From: HGM04593 sp045661225
Lineage (GTDB): Bacteria; Bacteroidota; Bacteroidia; Bacteroidales; Bacteroidaceae
Assembly: GCA_045661225.1 (NCBI GenBank)
Contig: JAZRFF010000017.1
Span: 1 to 64,000, forward strand
Reading direction: 5' to 3'
Length of the DNA: 64,000 bases
A program made the translations under genes and the position numbers. The notes beneath the pieces are model-generated. The model ran no database searches. It was given only the letters and a program-made list of their open reading frames with translations, and was not told the DNA's origin. Positions 8,020 through 17,822 of the stretch are shown here, piece after piece (the first letter of the stretch is position 1; every line of letters starts with the position of its first letter).

Positions 8020-8817
8020 ATGGACGTGAACGATAATAAAATAAATACAACCGGTAACGATGGGTGTATGGTGCTGCGCACCGACGGTCTTGTAAAAAAG
8101 TACGGCAAGCGCACTGTCGTGAATAACGTATCATTCAATGTCAAGCAGGGCGAGATTGTGGGACTTTTGGGCCCTAACGGTGCCGGAAAAACAACGTCGT
8201 TCTATATGACAACGGGCCTTGTGGTGCCCAATGGCGGCAGTATATTCTTGAACGATGAGGAGATAACAAAATATCCTGTCTATAAACGTGCTCGCGCAGG
8301 AATAGGCTATCTTGCCCAGGAGGCGAGCGTTTTTCGCAAACTGAGTGTCGAAGATAATATTGCGTCGGTTCTTGAACTTACGGGTAAACCCAAAGAGTAT
8401 CAGCGCGAAAAGCTTGAGAGCCTTATCGAGGAATTCCGTCTGCAAAAGGTGCGTAAGAACCTTGGCGACCGCTTGTCGGGTGGTGAACGTCGCCGTACCG
8501 AAATTGCGCGTTGTTTGGCAATAGACCCTAAATTCATTATGCTTGATGAGCCGTTTGCGGGTGTCGACCCCATTGCGGTTGAGGATATTCAGTATATTGT
8601 GTGGAAACTAAAGGACAAGAACATCGGCATTTTGATAACTGACCATAATGTTCAGGAAACGCTCAGTATTACCGACAGAGCCTATTTGCTCTTCGAGGGG
8701 CGTATATTGTTCGAGGGTACACCCGAGGTCCTTGCCGAAAATCCTGTGGTGCGCGAAAAGTATCTTGGCCGTGATTTTGTCCTGCGCAAGCGTGAGTTCC
8801 AGCTCGACAACAGGTGA
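8020..8817 (+). CDS. lptB: LPS export ABC transporter ATPase LptB
   Basis: 265 residues. Walker A GPNGAGKT at about 51-58, LAQEAS Q-loop region, signature LSGGE followed by RRRTEIAR, Walker B FIMLDEPFAGVDP, and ITDHNV H-loop. These are LptB hallmarks. It powers lipopolysaccharide transport with LptFG, which are not in this window. The start is ATG 8020; ATG 8068 (MVLRTDGLVKKYG) is a credible alternative, since related proteins often begin near there. Confidence 0.92.
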   Translation: MDVNDNKINTTGNDGCMVLRTDGLVKKYGKRTVVNNVSFNVKQGEIVGLLGPNGAGKTTSFYMTTGLVVPNGGSIFLNDEEITKYPVYKRARAGIGYLAQEASVFRKLSVEDNIASVLELTGKPKEYQREKLESLIEEFRLQKVRKNLGDRLSGGERRRTEIARCLAIDPKFIMLDEPFAGVDPIAVEDIQYIVWKLKDKNIGILITDHNVQETLSITDRAYLLFEGRILFEGTPEVLAENPVVREKYLGRDFVLRKREFQLDNR

Positions 8818-8934
8818 TTCTGTTTGTGCGTATCTTTGCGGCTCTCTTTGTGGCTTTTTAATCGGTTGCGATTCGCTTTCCGGAGTGCATTCTGTGGCGT
8901 AAATATCAGATACTTGCAACAAAATCGCTTTTTT

Positions 8935-8966
8935 CTTGATTTTGTGCTTTTGATTTTGTATTTTTG
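8935..8966 (+). promoter_or_regulatory. Promoter for tig
   Basis: CTTG (8935-8938), 20 bases, TATTTTTG (8959-8966). A second -7-like box, TATCTTTG, lies at 8831-8838 without a clear partner. The leader before tig would be about 95 bases. Confidence 0.6.
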
Positions 8967-9068
8967 CACGCCCTAAATTCGGCTTATAGTATGCCGTATG
9001 CTGGGCAGTGTTGTTTGCCGGCTTTTTAAGGCAAGCTCTTTGAGATAGAAATTTTTAAATATTTTATA

Positions 9069-10409
9069 ATGGAAATTACACTTAAAAATCAGGGCGCGTC
9101 AAGCGCAATCCTCTCTGTAAACATTCAGGAGGCAGATTACTCGGCATTGGTCGAGAAACAGTTGAAGAACTTCCGCCAGAAGGCGAACTTCCCCGGTTTC
9201 CGTCCGGGAATGGTGCCTATGGGCTTGGTGAAGAAGCAGTATGGTACTGCTGTTAAAGCCGAGGAGATTAACAAACTTCTTCAGACAAAGATTTTCGAGT
9301 ATATCAGAGAAAATAAGGTCGATATGTTGGGCGAGCCCCTTCCTATCGAGGCTCAGCAGGCCGGTATCAATATGGCCGAAGATAAAGAGTTTACTTTCGA
9401 GTTTGAGATTGCGCTTGCTCCTAAGTTTGATGCAGTTCTCGACAAGAACGACAATCTTGCTTATTACAGAATACAGCCTACAGACGAGATGATTGAGGGT
9501 CAGGTTAAGGCTTTTGCACAGCGTTGCGGCGAGTATAAGCAGGTTGAGGCTTATGAGAATGGAGATATGCTCAAAGGTACTCTTGCTGAATCGGTTGAGG
9601 GCGGTATCGTTGTTCGCGAGGCTGTTATGATGCCTGCTTATATGAAGAATGACGACCAGAAGGCTCTTTTTGCCGGTGCAAAGGTTAACGATGTTGTTAC
9701 ATTCAATCCTTCGGTTGCTTTCGATGGCAATGAGGCTGAGCTTGCATCGCTTCTCAAGGTCGAGAAAAGCGAGGTTGCTGCGCACAACGGCGAGTTTACA
9801 TTCACAATTGCCGAGATTACACGCTTTGTTGCAAGCGAACTGAACCAGAATGTGTTCGATGCAGCTTTTGGTAAGGACGCTGTAAAGAGCGAGGAGGAGT
9901 TCCGTGCTAAGATTGCCGAGCAATTTGAGGCTCGTTTCGAGGTTGAGAGCGACTATAAGCTGCTGATGGACGTGCGTACCTACCTTATGGAGAAGGTTGG
10001 CAAGCTTGAATTTGACGAGGCTATTCTGCGTCGCATTATGGACGCAAGCAAAGAGGGCGAGGCTGTAAGCGAAGAGGACTTCCAGAAGAGCCTTACCGAA
10101 CTTACTTGGCATCTCATCAAGGAGCAGTTGGCTAAGAAATTTGAGATTAAGATTGATGACAATGACGTTCTTGGTGTCGCTAAGGACGCTACACGTGACC
10201 AGTTTGCGCAGTACGGTATGGCAAACGTACCCGACGATTTGCTCGAGAACTATGCAAAGGAGATGCTCAAGCAGGAGAAGACACGCGAGGCTCTTATCAA
10301 CCGCGCTGTCGATGTAAAGCTTATCCAGTCAATAAAGAGCGTTGTAACTTTGAACGAAGAGAAGGTTTCTGTTGAGGATTTCAACAAGAAAGTTTCAGAG
10401 AACGCTTAA
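9069..10409 (+). CDS. tig: Trigger factor, ribosome-associated chaperone
   Basis: 446 residues. The N-terminal ribosome-binding domain has the signature stretch NFPGFRPGMVPMGLVKKQYG (near 32-51). The middle region corresponds to the PPIase domain but is diverged, and a helical C-terminal chaperone region follows. It cotranslationally shields nascent chains. Codon choice looks biased as in a highly expressed gene. It heads the tig-clpP-clpX group and ends in a strong terminator. Confidence 0.93.
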   Translation: MEITLKNQGASSAILSVNIQEADYSALVEKQLKNFRQKANFPGFRPGMVPMGLVKKQYGTAVKAEEINKLLQTKIFEYIRENKVDMLGEPLPIEAQQAGINMAEDKEFTFEFEIALAPKFDAVLDKNDNLAYYRIQPTDEMIEGQVKAFAQRCGEYKQVEAYENGDMLKGTLAESVEGGIVVREAVMMPAYMKNDDQKALFAGAKVNDVVTFNPSVAFDGNEAELASLLKVEKSEVAAHNGEFTFTIAEITRFVASELNQNVFDAAFGKDAVKSEEEFRAKIAEQFEARFEVESDYKLLMDVRTYLMEKVGKLEFDEAILRRIMDASKEGEAVSEEDFQKSLTELTWHLIKEQLAKKFEIKIDDNDVLGVAKDATRDQFAQYGMANVPDDLLENYAKEMLKQEKTREALINRAVDVKLIQSIKSVVTLNEEKVSVEDFNKKVSENA

Positions 10410-10425
10410 TATAATTGAACTATAA

Positions 10426-10475
10426 CCGTTCCGGCTCTGTTGGCTTGGCGCCGATAGGTTCGGAACGGCTTTTTT
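10426..10475 (+). terminator. Terminator between tig and clpP
   Basis: CCGTTCCG (10426-10433) pairs with CGGAACGG (10461-10468), followed by CTTTTTT. The long loop can itself fold. Confidence 0.75.
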
Positions 10476-10501
10476 GAATATAAACCTAAAATTTGAGTTG
10501 T

Positions 10502-11173
10502 ATGGAGAGAGATGATTTTAAAAAGTATGCCACCAAGCATCTTGGTATAAATAGTATGGTGCTTGACGACGTTATCAAGGCTCAGTCGCAGTATTTGAAC
10601 CCTTATATTCTTGAGGAGCGTCAGCTGAATGTTACTCAGATGGACGTTTTTTCGCGTCTGATGATGGACCGAATTATTTTTCTTGGAACTCAAATAGACG
10701 ACTATACTGCAAATACCCTTCAGGCGCAGTTGCTCTATCTTGACTCGGTTGATAGCGGTAAGGATATTTCCATCTATATAAACTCTCCCGGCGGTTCGGT
10801 GTATGCCGGCTTGGGAATATACGATACAATGCAGTTTATTCAGAGCGATGTTGCTACAATCTGCACGGGAATGGCGGCGAGTATGGCTGCTGTGTTGCTT
10901 GTGGCGGGTACCGAGGGTAAGCGTTCGGCTCTCACTCATAGCCGGGTGATGATACATCAGCCTCTTGGCGGTGTTCAAGGCCAGGCCAGTGATATTGAAA
11001 TTACTGCACGCGAGATTCAGAAGCTGAAGAAAGAGCTCTATACTATAATCTCGGACCATAGCAAGCAGCCCTTTGACAAAGTTTGGGCCGACAGCGACCG
11101 CGATTATTGGATGACCGCTGCAGAAGCTCAAGAGTATGGAATGATTGACCGGGTTCTTGTACGTAAAAAGTAA
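10502..11173 (+). CDS. clpP: ATP-dependent Clp protease proteolytic subunit
   Basis: 223 residues. The catalytic triad is visible: Ser127 in GMAASMAA, His152 in VMIHQP, and Asp201 in SDRDYW. It forms the barrel-shaped peptidase that degrades substrates delivered by ClpX, encoded 9 bases downstream. ATG 10502 is used; a TTG three codons upstream is unlikely. The N-terminal part before ILEERQ is longer than in E. coli, as is common in this phylum. Confidence 0.96.
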   Translation: MERDDFKKYATKHLGINSMVLDDVIKAQSQYLNPYILEERQLNVTQMDVFSRLMMDRIIFLGTQIDDYTANTLQAQLLYLDSVDSGKDISIYINSPGGSVYAGLGIYDTMQFIQSDVATICTGMAASMAAVLLVAGTEGKRSALTHSRVMIHQPLGGVQGQASDIEITAREIQKLKKELYTIISDHSKQPFDKVWADSDRDYWMTAAEAQEYGMIDRVLVRKK

Positions 11174-11182
11174 TTTGATATA

Positions 11183-12409
11183 ATGGCTGAGAAGAACAAA
11201 AGACGTTGTAGTTTCTGTGGAAGGAGCGAAAATGAGGTCGCGTTGTTGATGACCGGAATGACCGGTTTTATCTGCAACGAGTGTGTGGAGCAGGCTCACA
11301 CTATTCTGCGCGAGGAGAATATGCTTCCCAAAAACGACTTTGAGATTAAGGAGCTTCCTAAACCTAAAGAAATAAAGGCGTTTCTCGACGAGTATGTAAT
11401 TGGTCAGGACGAGGCAAAGTGCGCGCTTTCGGTGTCGGTCTATAACCATTATAAGCGACTTATGCAGCGTGGTGCGGCCGATGATGTTGAAATTGAGAAG
11501 AGTAATATTATAATGGTAGGTAGTACCGGAACCGGTAAAACTCTGCTTGCACGTACTATAGCCCGTTTGCTTAAGGTTCCTTTTACCATTGTCGACGCTA
11601 CGGTGCTTACCGAGGCCGGTTATGTGGGCGAGGATATTGAGAGTATTCTCACTCGTCTGTTGCAGGTGGCCGATTATAATGTCGAAGAGGCTGAGCGCGG
11701 TATTGTGTTTATAGATGAGATTGACAAGATTGCGCGTAAAAGCGACAACCCGTCGATAACCCGCGACGTGAGTGGCGAGGGTGTTCAGCAAGGCCTGCTT
11801 AAACTGCTCGAGGGCTCAGTGGTGAATGTGCCGCCTCAAGGAGGACGCAAACACCCCGAACAGAAAATGATTGCTGTTAACACAAGGCATATTCTTTTTA
11901 TATGCGGTGGCGCGTTCGACGGTATTGAGAAAAAAATTGCTCAGCGTATGAACACCCACGTTGTGGGCTACGATTCGGTGCAGAACAGTCACAAGATTGA
12001 TAAGGGGGATATGATGCGATACATCACCCCGCAGGATTTGCGCTCGTTTGGACTTATTCCCGAGATTGTGGGTCGTCTGCCCATACTGACGTCGTTGCGT
12101 CCGCTTGACCGTGTGACTCTTCGTAATATATTGACCGAGCCGAAAAACTCCATAATTAAGCAATATATAAAGCTTATGGAGATGGACGGTGTTGAACTTC
12201 AGTTCGATGACGAGGTGCTCGAGTATATAGTCGATATGGCCATCGAGTATAAACTTGGTGCGCGTGGCTTGCGCTCCATTGTCGAGACAATAATGATGGA
12301 GAAAATGTACGAAGTGCCTTCTTCGGGCGAGAAAAACTGCCGGATAACGAAAGAGTATGCTCGCGCTCAGGTCGAAAAGAGTGCTGTCGTGAGTAATGCC
12401 TTTGCTTGA
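11183..12409 (+). CDS. clpX: Clp protease ATP-binding unfoldase ClpX
   Basis: 408 residues. N-terminal zinc finger with Cys9, Cys12, Cys31 and Cys34; AAA+ Walker A GSTGTGKT near 113; Walker B VFIDEIDKIA; sensor region and C-terminal ClpB-D2-like part. At the position of the IGF loop that docks on ClpP in E. coli the sequence reads VGY. It unfolds tagged proteins and feeds them into ClpP. The gene is in the clpP operon and ends at a hairpin. Confidence 0.97.
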   Translation: MAEKNKRRCSFCGRSENEVALLMTGMTGFICNECVEQAHTILREENMLPKNDFEIKELPKPKEIKAFLDEYVIGQDEAKCALSVSVYNHYKRLMQRGAADDVEIEKSNIIMVGSTGTGKTLLARTIARLLKVPFTIVDATVLTEAGYVGEDIESILTRLLQVADYNVEEAERGIVFIDEIDKIARKSDNPSITRDVSGEGVQQGLLKLLEGSVVNVPPQGGRKHPEQKMIAVNTRHILFICGGAFDGIEKKIAQRMNTHVVGYDSVQNSHKIDKGDMMRYITPQDLRSFGLIPEIVGRLPILTSLRPLDRVTLRNILTEPKNSIIKQYIKLMEMDGVELQFDDEVLEYIVDMAIEYKLGARGLRSIVETIMMEKMYEVPSSGEKNCRITKEYARAQVEKSAVVSNAFA

Positions 12410-12430
12410 TTGTGACCAACTTTATAATAA

Positions 12431-12463
12431 ACCCCCTCTGTATTGTGTTGATGCAGAGGGGGT
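12431..12463 (+). terminator. Terminator-like hairpin after clpX
   Basis: ACCCCCTCTG (12431-12440) pairs perfectly over 10 bp with CAGAGGGGGT (12454-12463). The following T-run is weak (TGTTGTA). Confidence 0.65.
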
Positions 12464-12516
12464 TGTTGTATCAATGGAAATATTTTGCAATATTTGTGAA
12501 AATATATTTGAAAAAA

Positions 12517-12549
12517 GTTGTGCTTTTTATCGAGATATTTATAACTTTG
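12517..12549 (+). promoter_or_regulatory. Promoter for recQ
   Basis: GTTG (12517-12520), 21 bases, TAACTTTG (12542-12549). The ATG of recQ lies about 24 bases after the box. Confidence 0.6.
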
Positions 12550-12572
12550 TTTGCAAATAGGCATATTGTAAA

Positions 12573-14747
12573 ATGACAAAGAAGTGTAATTTGACAGATG
12601 TTCTCAAAGAGAACTTCGGTTTTGATACGTTTAAAGGGGATCAGGAGGCGGTTATTAAGAACCTGCTTGCGGGAAAAGATGCCTTTGTCCTGATGCCTAC
12701 AGGCGGTGGAAAATCGCTTTGCTACCAGTTGCCATCATTGGTTATGGACGGTACTGCAATTGTTATTTCACCGTTGATTGCCTTGATGAAAAATCAGGTC
12801 GATGCTATCCGCAACTTCAGCGCTGAGGACGGTATTGCCCATTTCTTGAATTCTTCCCTCACCAAACAGGCTGTAGAGGAAGTGAAAACCGATGTGCTTT
12901 CGGGAAAAACCAAGTTGCTGTATGTCGCTCCCGAGTCCTTGACAAAGGAGGAGAACGTGGATTTTCTCAAAAGTATAAAAATCTCATTTTATGCTATTGA
13001 CGAAGCGCACTGTATATCGGAGTGGGGGCACGACTTCCGTCCCGAATATCGTCGCATACGTCCTATAATAAACGAGATTGGAAAGGCACCCGTTATTGCT
13101 CTTACTGCGACTGCAACAACAAAGGTGCGCGATGATATTAAGAAGAATCTTGGAATACAGGACGCTCCGGACTTCAAGTCCTCGTTTAACAGGCCTAATC
13201 TTTACTATGAGGTACGCCCAAAGACAAAGGATGTCGACAAGGAGATTATAAAATTTATAAAATCGAATCCCGGAAAGTCGGGAATTATATATTGCTTGAG
13301 CCGTAAGAAAGTCGAGGAACTTGCAGAGATTCTGCAAACCAATGAAATTTCGGCTAAAGCTTACCACGCGGGAATGGACTCTGTTGTAAGGTCGCAGACT
13401 CAAGACGACTTTATTATGGAGAAGATAGATGTCATTGTTGCAACTATAGCTTTTGGTATGGGTATTGACAAGCCCGATGTGCGCTATGTTATTCACTATG
13501 ACATTCCTAAGAGTCTCGAAGGGTATTATCAAGAGACCGGTCGTGCCGGTCGTGACGGTGGCGAGGGTCAGTGTATCGCATTTTACAATAATAAAGACCT
13601 GCAGAAGCTCGAGAAATTCCTTGAAGGAAAGCCACTTGCCGAGCAATATATAGGCCGTCAGTTGTTGTACGAGACAACTGCGTATGCTGAGTCATCGGTG
13701 TGTAGAAGAAAATTGTTGTTACATTATTTTGGTGAAAATTACGACGTGGAAAATTGTGGAAATTGTGACAATTGCCTCTCTCCAAAGAAACAGATTGAAG
13801 CAAAGGAGATGCTTGAGGCAGTTTTAGAAACTATATTGGCGTTAAAGGAGAATTTTAAAGCTGAATATGTGGTAGATGTCCTTCTTGGAAAAGAGACTGC
13901 CGATATTATTTCGCATAAGCACGATGAACTTGAGTGCTTCGGTTGTGGCGACGACGAAGATGTCAAGCGTTGGAATGCTGTAATACATCAGGCGTTAATT
14001 GCGGGCTACCTGTGCAAAGATGTTGAAAATTACGGTCTTCTTAAAGTTACATCGGCCGGTAACGCTTTTCTAAAGAAGCCTGTTTCGTTCAAAATTGTCG
14101 ATGACCGCGACTTTGAAGAAGAAGAGACCATTGTGCAGTCTTCGGGTACTTTTGTGGTCGATCCGGAGCTGTATGCAATGCTCAAGAACTTGCGCAAGAA
14201 ACTGTCGAAGCAGCTGGAATTGCCTCCGTATGTTATCTTCCAGGATCCATCGCTCGAGGCTATGGCTACTACCTATCCCATTACAATAGAGGAACTCAAA
14301 AATATTCCAGGCGTGGGCGAGGGCAAGGCTGCTCGCTACGGCGAGGAGTTCTGTGCGCTCATAAAGCGTCACTGCGAAGAGAATGAAATTGACCGCCCCG
14401 AGGATATAAGGATTCGTACTGTTGCAAATAAATCGAAATTGAAAGTGGCTATAATCAATGCCATTGACCGTAAAATTGCGCTTGACGACCTTGCCATAAG
14501 TAAGGGAGTGGAGTTTGATGAACTGCTCGATGATATTGAGTCAATAGTTTACTCGGGTACAAAATTGAATATAGACTATTTCCTCGAAGAGATTCTTGAC
14601 GAGGAGAATATGAACGAGATATATGACTACTTCAAGAACTCCGATACCGATAATATAAACATTGCTGTCGAGGAACTTGGCGGTGAATATAGCGAAGAGG
14701 AAATTCGCCTTGTGAGGGTTAAGTTTATCTCGGAAATGGGAAATTGA
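12573..14747 (+). CDS. recQ: ATP-dependent DNA helicase RecQ
   Basis: 724 residues. Walker A TGGGKS with Lys47, DEAH at 143-146, and motif VI QETGRAGRDG. The zinc-binding Cys set is Cys377, Cys395, Cys398 and Cys401 (RQC domain). An HRDC domain lies around residues 530-605, and an extra C-terminal segment of about 110 residues follows, as is usual for Bacteroidota RecQ. It unwinds DNA 3' to 5' in recombination and fork repair. It has its own promoter; guaB follows after 32 bases. Confidence 0.95.
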   Translation: MTKKCNLTDVLKENFGFDTFKGDQEAVIKNLLAGKDAFVLMPTGGGKSLCYQLPSLVMDGTAIVISPLIALMKNQVDAIRNFSAEDGIAHFLNSSLTKQAVEEVKTDVLSGKTKLLYVAPESLTKEENVDFLKSIKISFYAIDEAHCISEWGHDFRPEYRRIRPIINEIGKAPVIALTATATTKVRDDIKKNLGIQDAPDFKSSFNRPNLYYEVRPKTKDVDKEIIKFIKSNPGKSGIIYCLSRKKVEELAEILQTNEISAKAYHAGMDSVVRSQTQDDFIMEKIDVIVATIAFGMGIDKPDVRYVIHYDIPKSLEGYYQETGRAGRDGGEGQCIAFYNNKDLQKLEKFLEGKPLAEQYIGRQLLYETTAYAESSVCRRKLLLHYFGENYDVENCGNCDNCLSPKKQIEAKEMLEAVLETILALKENFKAEYVVDVLLGKETADIISHKHDELECFGCGDDEDVKRWNAVIHQALIAGYLCKDVENYGLLKVTSAGNAFLKKPVSFKIVDDRDFEEEETIVQSSGTFVVDPELYAMLKNLRKKLSKQLELPPYVIFQDPSLEAMATTYPITIEELKNIPGVGEGKAARYGEEFCALIKRHCEENEIDRPEDIRIRTVANKSKLKVAIINAIDRKIALDDLAISKGVEFDELLDDIESIVYSGTKLNIDYFLEEILDEENMNEIYDYFKNSDTDNINIAVEELGGEYSEEEIRLVRVKFISEMGN

Positions 14748-14779
14748 TTGAATAATAAAAAATTAAAATACATAATCTT

Positions 14780-16261
14780 ATGAATGATTTTATAAAAGAA
14801 AAAATTGTGATGGACGGTCTTACCTATGATGACGTGTTGTTGATACCCGCTTATTCAGAGGTACTTCCGAAAGAGGTTTCTTTGAAGACAAAGTTCTCGA
14901 GAAATATTGAGCTTAACGTGCCCTTTGTGACAGCTGCAATGGACACTGTTACCGAGGCAAAGATGGCTATCGCTATTGCACGCGAGGGTGGTATTGGTGT
15001 CATTCATAAGAATATGTCAATAGCCGAGCAGGCTCATCAGGTAGCTATTGTAAAGCGTGCCGAGAATGGAATGATTTACGACCCGGTGACAATCTCGGCG
15101 CAGGCAACCGTGAAAGATGCGCTTGACATTATGGCCGAGTATCATATTGGAGGTATCCCTGTTGTTGACAACGATAAGAAACTTGTTGGTATTGTGACCA
15201 ACCGCGACTTGCGTTTCGAGACAAATATGGCACGTCCTATCTGCGAAATTATGACAGGTGCCGACAAATTGGTCGTGACACATCAGAAAACCGATATGGA
15301 GGCTGCTGCGAAAATCCTGCGCGAGAATAAAATTGAGAAACTTCCTGTCATTGACTCCGATGGCGGTCTTGTAGGTCTCATTACTTACAAGGATATTACC
15401 AAGGCTAAGGATAAGCCTATGGCTTGCAAGGATAGCAAGGGCCGTTTGCGTGTTGCAGCCGGTGTCGGTGTTACTGTTGATGCTATGGACCGTATAAAGG
15501 CGCTTGTTGAGGCCGGTGTCGATGCTATCATCATTGATACTGCCCACGGTCACTCAGCCGGTGTTGTGCAGAAACTCAAGGAGGCTAAGGCTGCATTCCC
15601 GCAGATTGATATTGTCGTTGGTAACGTTGCAACAGGTGAGGCAGCAAAAATGCTTGCCGATGCGGGTGCCGACGCTGTGAAGGTCGGTATCGGTCCCGGT
15701 TCAATTTGTACTACTCGTGTGGTTGCCGGTGTGGGTGTTCCTCAGTTGTCGGCGGTGTACGATGTTGCAAAGGCTCTTGAGGGTACAGGTGTGCCTTTGA
15801 TTGCCGATGGCGGTCTTCGCTATTCGGGTGACGTTGTCAAGGCTCTTGCTGCCGGCGGTTACTGTGTGATGATTGGTTCTCTTGTTGCAGGAACCGAGGA
15901 GTCGCCCGGTGATACAATAATCTTTAACGGACGTAAATTTAAGTCTTATCGCGGTATGGGTTCTCTTGAGGCTATGGAGAATGGTTCAAAGGACCGTTAC
16001 TTCCAGGCTGATACTGCGGACAAAAAGAAACTTGTTCCCGAGGGTATTGCGGCACGCGTTCCTTATAAGGGTACTCTTTACGAGGTTATATATCAGCTGG
16101 TTGGCGGTTTGCGCTCGGGTATGGGATATTGTGGAGCAAAGGATATTGCTTCTTTGCACAATGCAAAGTTTGTACGCATCACAAATGCCGGTGTGCTCGA
16201 AAGTCACCCGCACGATGTCTCAATCACAAGTGAAGCTCCTAACTACAGCCGTCCCGAATAA
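14780..16261 (+). CDS. guaB: Inosine-5'-monophosphate dehydrogenase
   Basis: 493 residues. The TIM-barrel starts with GLTYDDVLLIPAYSEV. Two CBS domains sit at about 95-205. The catalytic loop GIGPGSICTTRVV holds the nucleophile Cys310, and the flap region YRGMGS follows. It oxidises IMP to XMP, the committed step to GMP. It is followed after 2 bases by the PpiC gene, so the purine gene appears to share a transcript with the envelope-chaperone block. Confidence 0.97.
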   Translation: MNDFIKEKIVMDGLTYDDVLLIPAYSEVLPKEVSLKTKFSRNIELNVPFVTAAMDTVTEAKMAIAIAREGGIGVIHKNMSIAEQAHQVAIVKRAENGMIYDPVTISAQATVKDALDIMAEYHIGGIPVVDNDKKLVGIVTNRDLRFETNMARPICEIMTGADKLVVTHQKTDMEAAAKILRENKIEKLPVIDSDGGLVGLITYKDITKAKDKPMACKDSKGRLRVAAGVGVTVDAMDRIKALVEAGVDAIIIDTAHGHSAGVVQKLKEAKAAFPQIDIVVGNVATGEAAKMLADAGADAVKVGIGPGSICTTRVVAGVGVPQLSAVYDVAKALEGTGVPLIADGGLRYSGDVVKALAAGGYCVMIGSLVAGTEESPGDTIIFNGRKFKSYRGMGSLEAMENGSKDRYFQADTADKKKLVPEGIAARVPYKGTLYEVIYQLVGGLRSGMGYCGAKDIASLHNAKFVRITNAGVLESHPHDVSITSEAPNYSRPE

Positions 16262-16263
16262 TT

Positions 16264-17697
16264 ATGTGCTTAAGAATGGGTAAAGGATTGCAAGTTTTAC
16301 TGTCTATATTGTTTCTTGCAACATTCTCGGCAAGCGCGCAGGTCGATGACCCTGTGATTATGACAGTTAATGGCACCGATGTTCTGCGCTCGGAATTCGA
16401 GTATGCTTATAATAAGAACAACGGTAATACTGTTGATGCCGGTCAGGACGTCAAGGAGTATCTGCAGATGTTTATCGACTTTAAGCTGAAGGTAGCCGAA
16501 GCTGTTTCGCTGGGTCTCGATACGCTCTCTTCGCTCAAAGAGGAGTATAAAAAAGATCGTGCTCAAATGGCCGAGGGCTATCTGATAGACTCAGACTTTA
16601 TTGTCGATGAGGCTTATAGGGTATATGCAAAGGATTCTGCTACTATTGGCAAGGACGGCTTTGTCAAGGTGTGTCATATTGTCTTTCCTGTAAGACAAAA
16701 AAGTAATTATGCCGAGCTTAAATTGGCAAAGGCAAGGATTGATTCGGCTTATGTGATGCTGCAGAATGGAAAAACCTTCGAAGAGGTTGCCGGATATTTC
16801 AATATACCGGCTCAGGCGCTCAACCCTGTAGAGATTGTGCGCGGACAGGCTTATCCTGAATTTGAAAAAGCTGCATTCACATTGCCTGATGGCGCATATT
16901 CCTCTCCGATAGAAACTGCTGCTGGTTTCCATATTGTCAAACGCTTCTCGGCTCGTAAGTTCGGTTCGTTCGACGAATATAAAGAGGCTATAATCAGAAT
17001 GCTTGAGCAACAGAATATTCGCGAGCGTGCAAGGGTCAGAAAAGGACTGCAGTTGGCAAAGGAGTATGGCGGCGGGCTGAGTGCACAAGAGGCTCTTGCT
17101 CGTGAGGATAGCTTGCTCGAGAGTAAGTACCCCGAATTCGGGAATCTGATGCGCGAGTATTACGAGGGCTTGCTCTTCTTCGAGGTCTCATCGCGCGAGG
17201 TGTGGAAAAAGGCCTCTGTTGACAATGAAGGACTTAAAAAGTACTTTAAGAAGAATCGCAAGAGATATAAATTCGATTCTCCCCGTTTCCGAGGCGTTGT
17301 GATACAGGCAAATTCGCAAGAAAATGTCGACGAGATTAAACGACTGCTCGAAGGACGTGAATTCGAGGAGTATAAGTCGGCAATAGACAATGGATTCCCC
17401 AAGGACTCTATGCAGAATGTGCACGTGGCAATAGGTGTCTTTGCACAAGGTGATAATGCCTGGGTCGACAGCAGAATCTTTGGTCAGGGCGAAGGCGGTA
17501 AGCTGCGCAAAGGCTTTAATGCAGTCGAGGTTGTTGGCAAGGAGATTGCAACACCCGAAATATATACCGATGTAAAGGGACTTGTGGCGAGCGATTACCA
17601 AAAGTATCTTGAGCAGAAATGGGTAAAGACCTTGAGAAAGAAGTATAAGGTTAAGGTAAACAAAGAGGTGCTAAAAACAGTTAATAATCACGACTAA
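16264..17697 (+). CDS. Periplasmic parvulin-type peptidyl-prolyl isomerase
   Basis: 477 residues with a signal peptide ending near SASAQ. A SurA-like N-terminal helical region is followed by a PpiC/parvulin domain at about 130-225 (VCHIVFPVR... ...FHIVKRF) and a long C-terminal helical part. It probably helps fold outer-membrane proteins in the periplasm. ATG 16264 is used; ATG 16276 (MGKGLQVLL) is equally possible. First of three related genes in a row. Confidence 0.82.
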   Translation: MCLRMGKGLQVLLSILFLATFSASAQVDDPVIMTVNGTDVLRSEFEYAYNKNNGNTVDAGQDVKEYLQMFIDFKLKVAEAVSLGLDTLSSLKEEYKKDRAQMAEGYLIDSDFIVDEAYRVYAKDSATIGKDGFVKVCHIVFPVRQKSNYAELKLAKARIDSAYVMLQNGKTFEEVAGYFNIPAQALNPVEIVRGQAYPEFEKAAFTLPDGAYSSPIETAAGFHIVKRFSARKFGSFDEYKEAIIRMLEQQNIRERARVRKGLQLAKEYGGGLSAQEALAREDSLLESKYPEFGNLMREYYEGLLFFEVSSREVWKKASVDNEGLKKYFKKNRKRYKFDSPRFRGVVIQANSQENVDEIKRLLEGREFEEYKSAIDNGFPKDSMQNVHVAIGVFAQGDNAWVDSRIFGQGEGGKLRKGFNAVEVVGKEIATPEIYTDVKGLVASDYQKYLEQKWVKTLRKKYKVKVNKEVLKTVNNHD

Positions 17698-17712
17698 ACT
17701 CTCTTTATTGTT

Positions 17713-17720
17713 TATCTTTG
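17713..17720 (+). promoter_or_regulatory. Promoter -7 box before the second chaperone gene
   Basis: TATCTTTG matches TAnnTTTG. It lies about 100 bases before the ATG at 17823. No clear -33 box. Confidence 0.5.
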
Positions 17721-17822
17721 CACTAATGTGCGAGAATAACCGGCGCTGCATCACTCCCTTTGCAAAGGTAACGATGCACGCCGTACCATTTATTTTTATT
17801 ATGTAAGTAAAGTTTGTATCAA

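Noticed and set aside
9099..10112. Minus-strand open frame opposite tig
   Set aside because: Antisense shadow of a strongly codon-biased gene; no motif and no promoter.
10406..11791. Long minus-strand open frame (461 codons) opposite clpP and clpX
   Set aside because: It lies antisense to two certain genes, has no family resemblance, and its Cys/His/Leu-rich make-up is typical of the reverse frame of well-used codons.
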